A stretch of 64,000 nt of DNA from NCBI RefSeq assembly GCF_030123505.1, contig NZ_CP126115.1, forward strand, positions 1,750,001 through 1,814,000, in the 5' to 3' direction. Shown here one piece after another: positions 25,519 through 34,239 of this stretch. The notes below the pieces were generated by a model, which searched no databases, was not told where the DNA came from, and saw nothing but the letters and a program-made list of their open reading frames with translations. The DNA is from Neobacillus sp. YX16 (GTDB lineage: Bacteria; Bacillota; Bacilli; Bacillales; Cytobacillaceae). Numbering within the stretch: position 1 is the stretch's first letter; every line of letters starts with the position of its first letter. The position numbers were made by a program, and so were the translations under genes.

Positions 25519-26874
25519 GTGAGCGCAACCGCAACCACATTCCAATTTAAAATGCCTGACATTGGTGAAGGTATTCATGAAGGCGAGATTGTTAAATGGT
25601 TCATAAAGCCAGGTGATAAAGTCCAAGAAGATGATATCCTTTGCGAAATCCAAAATGATAAAGCAGTCGTTGAAATTCCATCTCCTGTTGAAGGATCTGT
25701 TATTGAAGTGAAAGTAGCAGAAGGAACTGTAGCTACTGTAGGACAGGTTCTAGTAACATTTGATGCTCCAGGATATGAAAACCTGCAATTTAAAGGTGAC
25801 GAACATACTGAAGAGGCACCGAAGCAAGAAACAGCAGCACCAGCTGCTGCAGTGCAAGATGCTCCTGTAACACCACCACCGGCACCACCTGCTTATGGTA
25901 TTGGTGTGACACAACCACAAGGACAAGTGGAAGTAGACCCTAATCGCAAAATTATTTCTATGCCATCAGTTCGGAAATATGCCCGTGATAAAGGTGTGGA
26001 AATTACACAAGTTCCTGGCTCAGGTAAAAATGGCCGCATCGTGAAAAGTGATATTGATGCATTCTTAAGCGGCGGTGCAACTGCAGGAGCACCACAAGCG
26101 GCAGAAACTCCAGCACCAGCAGCTGCTCAGGCAGAGGCGGCTCCAAAAGCTGCTCCAATTCCACAAGGTGAATATCCTGAAACTCGTGAGAAGATGAGCG
26201 GAATTAGAAAAGCAATTGCAAAAGCAATGGTAAATTCAAAACATACCGCACCACACGTAACACTTATGGATGAAATCGATGTAACCAAACTTGTTGCACA
26301 TCGTAAAAAATTCAAAGAAGTTGCAGCGGCTAAGGGTATCAAGTTAACCTTCTTACCATACATCGTAAAAGCGTTAACTAGTGCATTACGTGAATTCCCT
26401 GCATTAAATACATCACTTGATGATGCAACAAGTGAAGTTATCCATAAGCACTACTATAATATTGGAATTGCAGCGGATACGGAAAAAGGATTATTAGTAC
26501 CAGTTGTTAAAGATGCAGACCGTAAATCCGTATTTACGATTTCAAATGAAATCAATGAATTAGCTGGAAAAGCACGTGATGGCAAACTGGCTCCTAATGA
26601 AATGAAGGGGGCATCTTGTACGATTTCAAATATTGGTTCTGCTGGCGGACAATGGTTTACACCTGTTATCAACCATCCTGAAGTAGCCATCCTTGGTGTA
26701 GGTAGAATTGCAGAAAAACCAATCGTACGTGATGGTGAAATCGTAGCTGCTCCTGTATTAGCATTGTCATTAAGCTTTGACCACAGAATGATTGATGGAG
26801 CGACTGCTCAAAATGCGTTAAATCATATTAAACGATTATTGAACGATCCAGAACTATTGTTAATGGAGGCGTAA
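25519..26874 (+). CDS. pdhC: dihydrolipoamide acetyltransferase E2
   Basis: A 451-residue E2 with one lipoyl domain (Lys48 in [10 protein letters not shown]), an Ala/Pro-rich linker, a peripheral subunit-binding domain at about 142-178 ([17 protein letters not shown]), a second Ala/Pro linker, and the catalytic domain with [10 protein letters not shown] near the C-terminus. GTG start after TAGGAGGAT. Core of the pyruvate dehydrogenase complex. Confidence 0.95.
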   Translation: MSATATTFQFKMPDIGEGIHEGEIVKWFIKPGDKVQEDDILCEIQNDKAVVEIPSPVEGSVIEVKVAEGTVATVGQVLVTFDAPGYENLQFKGDEHTEEAPKQETAAPAAAVQDAPVTPPPAPPAYGIGVTQPQGQVEVDPNRKIISMPSVRKYARDKGVEITQVPGSGKNGRIVKSDIDAFLSGGATAGAPQAAETPAPAAAQAEAAPKAAPIPQGEYPETREKMSGIRKAIAKAMVNSKHTAPHVTLMDEIDVTKLVAHRKKFKEVAAAKGIKLTFLPYIVKALTSALREFPALNTSLDDATSEVIHKHYYNIGIAADTEKGLLVPVVKDADRKSVFTISNEINELAGKARDGKLAPNEMKGASCTISNIGSAGGQWFTPVINHPEVAILGVGRIAEKPIVRDGEIVAAPVLALSLSFDHRMIDGATAQNALNHIKRLLNDPELLLMEA

Positions 26875-26877
26875 TAA

Positions 26878-28293
26878 ATGGTAGTAGGAGATTTTCCAAT
26901 AGATACAGACACTATAGTCATAGGCGCTGGTCCCGGCGGATATGTGGCTGCTATTCGTGCAGCGCAGTTAGGTCAAAAAGTTACGATTGTTGAAAAGGAA
27001 TATATTGGCGGAGTTTGTTTAAACGTAGGTTGTATTCCGTCAAAAGCAGTAATTGCTGCTGGACACCGATACGAAGTTGCGAAGCACTCTGATTCATTTG
27101 GAATTACAGCTGAAAATGTGAAAGTTGATTTTTCAAAGGTTCAAGAATGGAAAGCTGGAATTGTAAAGAAATTAACTGGCGGTGTCGAGGGGTTATTAAA
27201 AGGAAATAAAGTTGACATCGTTCGTGGCGAAGCATACTTTGTTGATGGTAATTCATTACGAGTGATTGGCGAAAATTCTGCCCAAACATACAACTTCAAA
27301 AATGCAATTATTGCATCAGGCTCTCGTCCAATTGAGCTGCCAACATTTAAATACTCAAAACGAGTACTAAATTCAACTGGTGCATTGAATCTACAAGAGG
27401 TTCCAGAAAAAATCGTAGTCATCGGCGGCGGTGTCATCGGAATAGAACTTGGCGGTGCCTATGCAAATTTTGGTACCCAAGTAACAATCTTAGAGGGTGC
27501 GGATGATATCTTAGGCCTAGGAGTTTTTGAAAAGCAAATGGCTGCCCTTGTTAAGAAAACAATGAAGAAAAAAGGTGCTGAATTCTATACGAAGGCCATG
27601 GCTAAGGGTGTAGAAGAAACTGAAAATGGTGTGATTGTAACCTTTGAAGTTAAAGGCGAAGAAAAGAAAATTGAAGCAGATTACGTATTTGTTATGGTTG
27701 GACGTCGTCCAAATACGGATGAAATGGGACTTGACCAAATTGGTGTGAAGGTCACTGACCGTGGATTGATTGAAATCGACAATCAATGCAGAACTAGTGT
27801 CTCTAATATTTATGCAATCGGTGATGTTATTGCAGGTCCTCAATTAGCTCACAAAGCTTCTTATGAAGGGAAAATCGCGGCAGAGGCGATAGCAGGTCAT
27901 AATGCTATAATTGACTATTTAGGTATCCCTGCAGTAGTTTTCTCAGATCCTGAACTTGCTAGCGTAGGTTATACCGAAGCGCAAGCAAAGGAAGAAGGTA
28001 TTGAAGTTAATTCTGCAAAATTCCCATTTGCAGCAAATGGCCGTGCTCTTTCACTAGACAGTGGAGAAGGTTTTGTTAAATTAGTTTCACGTAAAGAAGA
28101 TGGTGTCTTGATCGGTGCGCAAATTGCCGGTGCAAGCGCATCTGATATGATTGCTGAATTAGGGTTGGCTCTTGAAGCAGGAATGACAGTCGAAGACTTA
28201 GCCTTGACCATTCATGCTCACCCAACATTAGGAGAAATCACCATGGAAGCTGCTGAAGTAGCAATGGGTACTCCAATTCATGTTTTAAAATAG
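26878..28293 (+). CDS. pdhD: dihydrolipoyl dehydrogenase E3
   Basis: A 471-residue flavoprotein disulfide reductase: FAD motif [10 protein letters not shown], redox pair C47-x4-C52 in [16 protein letters not shown] motif [10 protein letters not shown], second FAD motif YAIGDV and the catalytic HAHPTLGE near the C-terminus. Reoxidises E2 lipoamide with NAD+. Start codon is 3 bp after the pdhC stop. Confidence 0.95.
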   Translation: MVVGDFPIDTDTIVIGAGPGGYVAAIRAAQLGQKVTIVEKEYIGGVCLNVGCIPSKAVIAAGHRYEVAKHSDSFGITAENVKVDFSKVQEWKAGIVKKLTGGVEGLLKGNKVDIVRGEAYFVDGNSLRVIGENSAQTYNFKNAIIASGSRPIELPTFKYSKRVLNSTGALNLQEVPEKIVVIGGGVIGIELGGAYANFGTQVTILEGADDILGLGVFEKQMAALVKKTMKKKGAEFYTKAMAKGVEETENGVIVTFEVKGEEKKIEADYVFVMVGRRPNTDEMGLDQIGVKVTDRGLIEIDNQCRTSVSNIYAIGDVIAGPQLAHKASYEGKIAAEAIAGHNAIIDYLGIPAVVFSDPELASVGYTEAQAKEEGIEVNSAKFPFAANGRALSLDSGEGFVKLVSRKEDGVLIGAQIAGASASDMIAELGLALEAGMTVEDLALTIHAHPTLGEITMEAAEVAMGTPIHVLK

Positions 28294-28300
28294 CTAAAAA

Positions 28301-28343
28301 GAAAGTCCTTTCCGCTGATAATGGAAAGGACTTTCTTATTTTA
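28301..28343 (+). terminator. terminator of the pdh operon
   Basis: Perfect 13-bp stem GAAAGTCCTTTCC/GGAAAGGACTTTC with TTATTTTA tail. Confidence 0.9.
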
Positions 28344-28430
28344 ATCGAATGATAAATTAATACTTCTGAGCATATATTTAAAGCACTACAATCTTTATTT
28401 TTAAGAAAAGATGTTGAGTGGTGATATAAA

Positions 28431-28673
28431 ATGCGAATGTATGTTGTGATTATACTGCAATTAATAATATGGAGCGCTTTTACTCTGATTGAATGGATGT
28501 CGAAGCATGATCAACTACTATACAAAGTAATCATGTTTTTTGTGTTTTTTTATTTAGCCTTTGTCCTTTGTAACAGAGTTACCCAATCAACTGCAAAAAC
28601 ACTTTTTATTACATCTTTTAGCCTCATGATATATACTTCCATACACTATACACTCGCGCTTTTAATGCATTAA
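28431..28673 (+). CDS. small membrane protein (80 aa)
   Basis: Three short hydrophobic segments (about 4-22, 31-48, 57-77), basic residues between them. Ribosome site GAGTGGTG is modest. No family recognised. Lies between pdhD and a converging DUF1885-like gene. Confidence 0.55.
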   Translation: MRMYVVIILQLIIWSAFTLIEWMSKHDQLLYKVIMFFVFFYLAFVLCNRVTQSTAKTLFITSFSLMIYTSIHYTLALLMH

Positions 28674-28695
28674 AAAAACTCCCGGGATGGGAGTT
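28672..28695 (-). terminator. Rho-independent terminator
   Basis: Stem AACTCCC/GGGAGTT with a T7 tail on the minus strand, ending the DUF1885-like gene. Confidence 0.75.
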
Positions 28696-28705
28696 GGCCC
28701 TTTTA

Positions 28706-29140
28706 TTACTTCCTTGGATAATAATACATGATTCTCTCATTAAAAAGGTGCAGCTCTCCTTGTAATTTCTTTGCAAGGAATTTGCTGAATTCATTTGCTT
28801 TCCCCTTATCACCGAACGTAGATTGTTCTGGAAGAGTAACTTGTATGTAGGTTTGAATTCTATCAGTACCATCTTCATCACGAATACTTTCCTGATCAAC
28901 ACCAATTAAGATTGCGTAATAGCGTTCATTAGTAGAATGTAAATAAAACCATTTTCCTTTTCCTTGATCTTTTTCTTTAATTACGTAAGGAAAAGCAGAG
29001 TCACCATATTCCCAATCAACTTGATTTCCTGTTTTACCAGTAATATCTTTATAATAATTTAAGAGTTCCTTTACTTCTTCTACAGAAATTGTTTGCTTTC
29101 TTGATGAAGGCACAAGTTTAATAAATGCGTTTTCAGCCAT
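28706..29140 (-). CDS. DUF1885-like protein
   Basis: A 144-residue soluble protein starting MAENAFIKLVPSSRKQTISV, with VKELLNYYKDITGKTG and KANEFSKFLAKKLQGELHLF. I recall this pattern from the DUF1885 family of Bacillus; function unknown. ATG 29140 is chosen because it lies 6 bases after the AGGGGGG site; upstream ATGs at 29170 and 29146 overlap or precede that site. Confidence 0.7.
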   Translation of the reverse strand: MAENAFIKLVPSSRKQTISVEEVKELLNYYKDITGKTGNQVDWEYGDSAFPYVIKEKDQGKGKWFYLHSTNERYYAILIGVDQESIRDEDGTDRIQTYIQVTLPEQSTFGDKGKANEFSKFLAKKLQGELHLFNERIMYYYPRK

Positions 29141-29300
29141 CTTCATCCCCCCTATGTCCCATTTGATCATTGATATCTTCTTTATTCTAGCATTGTAAAA
29201 ACCATGGTGACAACATTAAGACACATAAATGTCATTTGTTTTATATGAAAAAATAAATTATAATAATATTCTAAATATTATTATAAAGAGGAGGATACTT

Positions 29301-29600
29301 ATGGAATTATTTGACAAGCTCTATGATGAACATGAAAATGTAAAAGTTAGGTTTATTGGATTTACCACTGAACATACTCGTTATGATTTTGGGATTATTT
29401 ACACAAACATGTTTTTTGGAAAACCCCTAGTTGTCTGCATGCAAACAGGCCGTTCTACTCTCCTCGACCCTAAGGAAATTGAAGATATTGAATACCTTCA
29501 AAATGTTTTCCGGATTCCAGATAAACAACAAGCTGCAGATTTGGCTGAATTCTTCAGTGATACCCTCCCGCAAATCCCATTTGTTACCCAATATGAATAA
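29301..29600 (+). CDS. DUF3055/SAV0927-like small protein
   Basis: A 99-residue acidic protein: MELFDKLYDEHENVKVRFIG, then YDFGIIYTNMFFGKPLVVCM and a helical C-terminus. It resembles the DUF3055 (SAV0927) family from memory. ATG 29301 follows AGAGGAGGA; the longer frame from 29229 is AT-rich non-coding-looking sequence. Terminator follows. Confidence 0.7.
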   Translation: MELFDKLYDEHENVKVRFIGFTTEHTRYDFGIIYTNMFFGKPLVVCMQTGRSTLLDPKEIEDIEYLQNVFRIPDKQQAADLAEFFSDTLPQIPFVTQYE

Positions 29601-29608
29601 TTTGAAAG

Positions 29609-29638
29609 AAAAAGACCTATTTATAGGTCTTTTTTGTT
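29609..29638 (+). terminator. Rho-independent terminator
   Basis: Stem AAAAAGACCTA/TAGGTCTTTTT with T tail, separating the DUF3055-like gene from SR1. Confidence 0.85.
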
Positions 29639-29652
29639 TGAAAATAATTAAA

Positions 29653-29700
29653 TGTGACATACAATTTGGGCTTGATATTTCCAATGTGTTATATTATTAT
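29653..29700 (+). promoter_or_regulatory. SR1 promoter with two CcpN-type operators
   Basis: -35 TTGATA (29672-29677), 17 bp, -10 TATTAT (29695-29700). Two perfect matches to the published CcpN consensus TRTGHYATAYW: TGTGACATACA at 29653-29663, upstream of -35, and TGTGTTATATT at 29685-29695, between the boxes. Their starts are 32 bp apart, about three helical turns. CcpN represses sr1 under glycolytic conditions in B. subtilis. Confidence 0.75.
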
Positions 29701-29713
29701 TGAATTAACGATA

Positions 29714-29728
29714 ATAAAACGTTTTCAA
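29714..29728 (-). promoter_or_regulatory. cre-like site in the SR1 5' region
   Basis: TTGAAAACGTTTTAT on the minus strand matches 13 of 15 positions of the CcpA cre consensus WTGNAARCGNWWNCA, just downstream of the expected SR1 start. CcpA has a minor role at sr1 in B. subtilis. Confidence 0.45.
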
Positions 29729-29767
29729 TGTAATGAACATTTCAAAATGAAAAGGGGATTGAAAATA

Positions 29768-29890
29768 ATGGGTACAATCGTATGCCAGGCTTGCGACTCA
29801 ACAATTGATCATTTCGAAGATGAAAAAGTAACAGTTCTCTATTCAAGATGTAATTGTTGCGACGGTCATCATTCAGAAGAAGAACGATAA
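29768..29890 (+). CDS. sr1P: GapA-binding peptide SR1P
   Basis: A 40-residue peptide beginning MGTIVCQACDSTIDHFEDEK and ending VTVLYSRCNCCDGHHSEEER, with paired cysteines (CQAC, CNCC) as in the B. subtilis SR1 peptide. In that species SR1P binds GapA and promotes its interaction with RNase J1. AAAGGGG lies 9 bases before the ATG. A longer in-frame extension from 29654 runs through the promoter and is rejected. Confidence 0.88.
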   Translation: MGTIVCQACDSTIDHFEDEKVTVLYSRCNCCDGHHSEEER

Positions 29891-29913
29891 AAAATATCTT
29901 ACTTAAAATAGAA

Positions 29914-29945
29914 ACAGGATTCCTCAATGGAATCCTGTATTTTTA
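29914..29945. terminator. SR1 terminator, shared with speA
   Basis: Perfect 10-bp stem ACAGGATTCC/GGAATCCTGT followed by ATTTTTATTTTA. It lies directly downstream of the convergent speA stop as well. Confidence 0.85.
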
Positions 29946-31415
29946 TTTTATAGCCTTATATTCTTTAATTACACGGATGGTTTTGATTTCATCGTCCTCT
30001 GGCCCTTGAACAGGCAAACCAGCTTCGAGGTTTTCTCGAACATAGTGCAGGTTTTCTTTTGTGATGATTTCACCGGGAATGAAAATTGGAATTCCTGGAG
30101 GGTAAACCATAATAAATTCTGCAATAATTCTTCCTTCTGACTGTTCAAATGGAATAACTTCCGTATCTGCATAAAAAGCATCTCTTGGAGTTAATGCAAG
30201 AATAGGAATATCAGGAAGAAGGACTTGGATAGGTTCAAACTTTTCCTCTAGGTGTTCTCGTTCCTGGGCAAGGTCTTTTAACGCATTTACCAAAATTTCG
30301 CCTTCTAAATCTGTATCGCCAATTGTAATGATACAAAGAATGTTATAAAGGTCAGACATTTCTACTTCAATATTGTGTTTCTCACGTAACCACTTTTCGA
30401 CCTCATAACCAGTTAATCCTAATTCTTTTACAGAGATAATTAATTTGGTTGGATCATAATCAAAAGTTGCTTTTGAACCTAATATTTCTTCCCCAACACA
30501 ATGTAGATGATCTATTTCATTAATTCTTTTTCTAATTGATTGTGCAAGATTAATTGTATTATCAATTAATTCTTTTCCTTTAGTTGCTAATTGTTTTCTA
30601 GCAACGTCAAGGGACGCAAGTAATAAATAGGAAGTTGAAGTCGTAGTTAGCATACTTAGAATTGCTTGAACGTGCTTTGCCGAAACAAGGCCTTCTTTTA
30701 CGTTTAATATAGAGCTTTGTGTCATTGATCCACCGAGTTTATGGACGCTCGTTGCAGCCATATCAGCACCGGCCTGCATGGCAGATAGAGGCAAATCATC
30801 GTGAAAATGAATATGAACCCCATGTGCTTCATCCACAAGGACTGGAACATTATGTGAGTGTGCAATTTCAACTATTCTTTTTAAATCTGCCGAAATTCCA
30901 AAATATGTCGGGTTAATCACAAGGATAGCTTTTGCATCTGGATGTTGATTTAGTGCTTTTTCAACGGAATCAGTTGTGATTCCATGAGATATACCTAGAT
31001 CCTCATCAATTTCCGGATGAATAAAAACAGGGATTGCGCCGGAAAAGACTATTGCAGACATGATTGATTTATGAACGTTCCTCGGTACAATGATTTTATC
31101 CTCAGGTCCACAAACAGCCATGATCATAGCAATAATCGCACCGCTCGTACCTTGGACTGAAAAAAAGGTTCTATCTGCACCAAATGCTTCAGCTGCCAAA
31201 TCCTGTGCTTGCTTAATTATACCTTTTGGCTGATGAAGGTCGTCGAGTGGACCGATATTTATGAGGTCAATCGATAAGGCATTATCACCAATGAAATTTC
31301 TAAAATCAGGATCGATTCCAACACCTTTTTTATGACCAGGGATATGAAATTGGACAGGATTCTTTTTTGCATGTTCTAATAAACCGCTAAATAACGGTGT
31401 TTGGTTTTGAGACAA
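29943..31415 (-). CDS. speA: arginine decarboxylase
   Basis: A 490-residue fold-type I PLP decarboxylase of the Orn/Lys/Arg family. PLP Lys lies in TSVHKLGGS, the Asp/His motif in VLVDEAHGVHIHFH, and the C-terminal wing domain ends with VQGPEDDE. It makes agmatine for polyamine synthesis. TTG 31415 (MSQNQTPLFSGLLEHA), after AGAGGTG, gives the exact B. subtilis SpeA length; the frame is open further upstream without support. Next to SR1, a regulator of arginine metabolism. Confidence 0.9.
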   Translation of the reverse strand: MSQNQTPLFSGLLEHAKKNPVQFHIPGHKKGVGIDPDFRNFIGDNALSIDLINIGPLDDLHQPKGIIKQAQDLAAEAFGADRTFFSVQGTSGAIIAMIMAVCGPEDKIIVPRNVHKSIMSAIVFSGAIPVFIHPEIDEDLGISHGITTDSVEKALNQHPDAKAILVINPTYFGISADLKRIVEIAHSHNVPVLVDEAHGVHIHFHDDLPLSAMQAGADMAATSVHKLGGSMTQSSILNVKEGLVSAKHVQAILSMLTTTSTSYLLLASLDVARKQLATKGKELIDNTINLAQSIRKRINEIDHLHCVGEEILGSKATFDYDPTKLIISVKELGLTGYEVEKWLREKHNIEVEMSDLYNILCIITIGDTDLEGEILVNALKDLAQEREHLEEKFEPIQVLLPDIPILALTPRDAFYADTEVIPFEQSEGRIIAEFIMVYPPGIPIFIPGEIITKENLHYVRENLEAGLPVQGPEDDEIKTIRVIKEYKAIK

Positions 31416-31618
31416 TTTATTTCCACACCTCTTTATATAAAAATTGCTTTTAGATAAATACAAAACAAATGAATTATAGCACTAATACCAGTGCTTGCAT
31501 AGAAATTTGTGTAAATGTTAAACCACTTTTTATAGTGTTAAGTTAGTTTCTCAATTAAACAGGAAAATTAACCTTTAAGAGCGAAATATGATGGTAACAT
31601 TAATTAGGAGGGGTTTCA

Positions 31619-32578
31619 TTGAATTGGCAAACGCGAGTTACTGAAATACTTAATATCCAATATCCCATTATACAAGGAGGTTTAGCTCATCTAGCCTATT
31701 CTGAACTTGCTGCAGCTGTTTCCAATGCAGGTGGACTTGGTCAAATTACTGCAATGTCACTAGATAATCCGGCTCAACTTCGGGAGGAAATTAGAAAAGT
31801 TAAGGAGCTTACTAATAAACCATTCGGAGTAAATTACGCAATTGGACAGCATAATCGCCCCTTTGAAGATATGCTTCAAGTAGCCATTGATGAAGACGTA
31901 CCAGTTATTTCTATGACAGGTGGAAATCCTGCACCGATATTTGAACAGTTAAAAGGAACAACGATAAAAAAATTAGTTCTTGTAGCGGCTAGGAGGCAGG
32001 CTGAAAAGGCTGAAGAATTAGGCGCAGATGCAGTAATGGTAGTGGGGCAGGAAGGTGGCGGCCATCTTGGACGGGATGATATTGGAACGATGGTATTAAT
32101 CCCTCAAGTGGTTGATGCAGTTTCTATCCCTGTAATTGCATCAGGTGGTATTGGAGATGGCAGAGGACTAATGGCAGCTCTCAGTTTAGGAGCAGAAGGA
32201 ATTGAAATGGGGACGAGATTTATTGCTACTAAGGAATGTGTACATGCAAATGATCTTTACAAAAAAAGACTAGTTGAGGGCTCAGAAGCTAATACAGTGA
32301 TAATTAAACGCACAATAGGGGCACCAGCACGTGTTATTTCAAATAGTTGGACCGATAAAATTTTAGATATTGAAAAAGAAAACGGCGGTTATGATCAATT
32401 GAAGAATTATATTAGCGGACAGGCAAACAAACGATATATACATGATGGTGTTGAAGATGAGGGTTTTGCATGGGCAGGGCAAGTGATGGGACTCATAAAG
32501 GATATACCAACCGTTGAAGAATTATTTAATCGAATGATTTCTGATGCTGAGCAAATTCGTGGAAAATGGGCAAAATAA
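31619..32578 (+). CDS. nitronate monooxygenase-family FMN protein
   Basis: A 319-residue TIM-barrel flavoprotein of the 2-nitropropane dioxygenase/FabK superfamily: IQGGLAHLAYSELAAAVSNA, GGLGQIT, GQEGGGHLG (FMN phosphate/His region), PVIASGGIGDGRGLMAALSL and GTRFIATKE. Could be a nitronate monooxygenase or an enoyl-ACP reductase II; sequence alone does not decide. TTG start after AGGAGGGG. Confidence 0.82.
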   Translation: MNWQTRVTEILNIQYPIIQGGLAHLAYSELAAAVSNAGGLGQITAMSLDNPAQLREEIRKVKELTNKPFGVNYAIGQHNRPFEDMLQVAIDEDVPVISMTGGNPAPIFEQLKGTTIKKLVLVAARRQAEKAEELGADAVMVVGQEGGGHLGRDDIGTMVLIPQVVDAVSIPVIASGGIGDGRGLMAALSLGAEGIEMGTRFIATKECVHANDLYKKRLVEGSEANTVIIKRTIGAPARVISNSWTDKILDIEKENGGYDQLKNYISGQANKRYIHDGVEDEGFAWAGQVMGLIKDIPTVEELFNRMISDAEQIRGKWAK

Positions 32579-32623
32579 GGGTATTATACATATATGTAAA
32601 TAAAGTAAGCAGGTGAAAACAAC

Positions 32624-32896
32624 TTGGAATACCAATACCCAATTGATTACCATTGGACAACAGATGAAATTGTTGATGTAATTAAGTTCTACGAAGCTGT
32701 TGAACGAGCATATGAAAAAGGAATTGACCGTGAAGAACTCATGAATATTTACCGGAGGTTTAAAGAAATCGTACCGAGTAAAGCAGAAGAAAAAACACTT
32801 TGTGGTGAATTTGAAGAAATGAGTGGTTATTCTTCCTATCGGGCAATAAAAAAAGCAAAAGATGCCTCTTTTGGTGATAGGATTAAAATGAAATAA
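32624..32896 (+). CDS. yktA: UPF0223 family protein YktA
   Basis: A 90-residue helical protein: [35 protein letters not shown] and [12 protein letters not shown], typical of UPF0223. TTG start after AGCAGGTG. Function unknown. Ends in a strong terminator, converging on yktB. Confidence 0.88.
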   Translation: MEYQYPIDYHWTTDEIVDVIKFYEAVERAYEKGIDREELMNIYRRFKEIVPSKAEEKTLCGEFEEMSGYSSYRAIKKAKDASFGDRIKMK

Positions 32897-32900
32897 TGAG

Positions 32901-32933
32901 AAAAAAACTCTGAACTAGGTTCAGAGTTTTTTC
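32901..32933 (+). terminator. terminator of yktA
   Basis: Stem AAAACTCTGAAC/GTTCAGAGTTTT with a 3-nt loop and T run. Confidence 0.85.
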
Positions 32934-32950
32934 ATTTAGAGCTCTTATAG

Positions 32951-33016
32951 GATGAGAGCCCGAAACGTTATAAAAAGAGCAGCAGTGGTCACTCATAAGA
33001 GAGATGAGAGCCCGTA
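32951..33016. repeat. degenerate dispersed repeat with duplicated GATGAGAGCCCG
   Basis: GATGAGAGCCCG occurs twice, about 50 bp apart, flanking GTGGTCACTCATAAG. The whole is a reversed, diverged counterpart of 18243-18293. Confidence 0.55.
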
Positions 33017-33041
33017 CAAAGTTTATTGATTTATTCGTCTT

Positions 33042-33674
33042 TTATTTGATATTAAGAGCAATTTTATATAAAGGTGCAACTTTATTAAAAACATAGTCAA
33101 TTCGCTGTAGGAAGTCTTCTTCGCTTAATTTAAGAACGTCATCACGTTTAATTTCATATCCACATAATATTTCTGCTTTTTTCACTTGTTCCAGCCTTTC
33201 AAACATGCCCCGTAAATCTTCTTTTGAAAGATTTCCATGTGGCACCGATTCTGCTTTTGTATGATCTAATGACCAAACAAAGTCTTTTGGTGTTTCCTTA
33301 TAAATTTTATTAATTTTTTTGGTAAATCTTTTCGCAAAATCTTGTTTTTGGGGTGCTTCATAAATAACAGCAAACCAAATAAATACATGAGTATTCCACA
33401 GTCCGATTTGAAAATGTGGAAGCATTTTGTATCCACGTGGATTATTTGCAAATGCAACCCATGTATCTTTTGGCGGATTAATCGTTCTCCTAGCATGTTT
33501 GGCAACATGAACAAATAGTTCATCCCCAGTCAAAGTTGTTAACGCAGGTGCAAAATACTGTCCTAGACTTTCTAATTTAGGGCGGATTCTCTCTTTAAGT
33601 GCATCCATTCTTGCCTCTAATCCATCTATTTGAAAAACATCGAAATCTTCATTAGTAAAGTTTTTAAAGTCCAT
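33042..33674 (-). CDS. yktB: UPF0637 family protein YktB
   Basis: A 210-residue protein beginning MDFKNFTNEDFDVFQIDGLE, with HARRTINPPKDTWVAFANN and HFQIGLWNTHVFIWFAV, matching YktB/UPF0637. ATG 33674 follows TGGAGG; the upstream extension to 33704 has no ribosome site. Function unknown. Confidence 0.88.
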   Translation of the reverse strand: MDFKNFTNEDFDVFQIDGLEARMDALKERIRPKLESLGQYFAPALTTLTGDELFVHVAKHARRTINPPKDTWVAFANNPRGYKMLPHFQIGLWNTHVFIWFAVIYEAPQKQDFAKRFTKKINKIYKETPKDFVWSLDHTKAESVPHGNLSKEDLRGMFERLEQVKKAEILCGYEIKRDDVLKLSEEDFLQRIDYVFNKVAPLYKIALNIK

Positions 33675-33851
33675 GATGAACCTCCATATGCAGACATTTG
33701 TCATTCATTGTAGCATACTGGCGAAAATTCTTGAAACGAACTGCTTATATAGGTTAACGCACATATTTGTTGCAACCTTGCATGGTGGCTCATATTATAT
33801 TACTAAAAATAGTCTGAAAAATTAAAAAACGATTGAAAGGAGAAAGCTAAA

Positions 33852-34046
33852 ATGAAACAATTAATGAATACTTCACTAAAAAAAGTTGGCGAGAAGGAAA
33901 GAATGGCATATTTACGATTAGAAATGGATTATGAGTTGGCAACATTATTTGAAGCTCTTGAAGAAAAAAACGAAAAAAAGATGAAGGAATGCAAACAAAA
34001 GTTGGAGAAAATCCGCCTGGAGTTATTAAAACTAAAAGCTCTTTGA
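33852..34046 (+). CDS. ykzI: small coiled-coil protein (YkzI position)
   Basis: A 64-residue, highly charged helical protein (FEALEEKNEKKMKECKQKLE). GAAAGGAG lies upstream. Assigned to ykzI by size and position between yktB and yktC, not by sequence certainty. Terminator downstream. Confidence 0.6.
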   Translation: MKQLMNTSLKKVGEKERMAYLRLEMDYELATLFEALEEKNEKKMKECKQKLEKIRLELLKLKAL

Positions 34047-34110
34047 TAATTTGTTTTCAAAGGGGATACAATTTAGAATGAAAATAAAGAAATTTATATT
34101 AAAATTATAA

Positions 34111-34152
34111 AACGAACTCTGAGTAGGGAAGTAGAGAGTTCGTTTATTGTTT
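34111..34152 (+). terminator. Rho-independent terminator
   Basis: Perfect 10-bp stem AACGAACTCT/AGAGTTCGTT, 14-nt loop, T-rich tail. Confidence 0.75.
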
Positions 34153-34239
34153 TGCCCTGTTAGTTTAGGATTGTTAAAAGTTGAAGGCTTACCTAATTTT
34201 GATTAAGCTAAGGATAATACATATTATGGGAGGGGAAAT

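Larger units (their letters stand above)
29706..29945 (+). ncRNA. sr1: SR1 dual-function regulatory RNA
   Basis: Inferred transcript from about 29706 (6 bases after the -10) to the terminator at 29914-29945, about 240 nt, encoding SR1P. In B. subtilis SR1 also base-pairs with ahrC mRNA to limit arginine catabolism. Location beside speA and downstream of pdhD matches B. subtilis. Start and base-pairing are inferred. Confidence 0.75.

Noticed and set aside
29401..29703. Frames overlapping the DUF3055-like gene (29427-29684 minus, 29431-29703 plus)
   Set aside because: Shadows of a well-supported coding region and of the terminator; no ribosome sites.
29654..29767. N-terminal extension of SR1P
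   Set aside because: Translates the promoter and operators; the ribosome site and homology begin at 29768.
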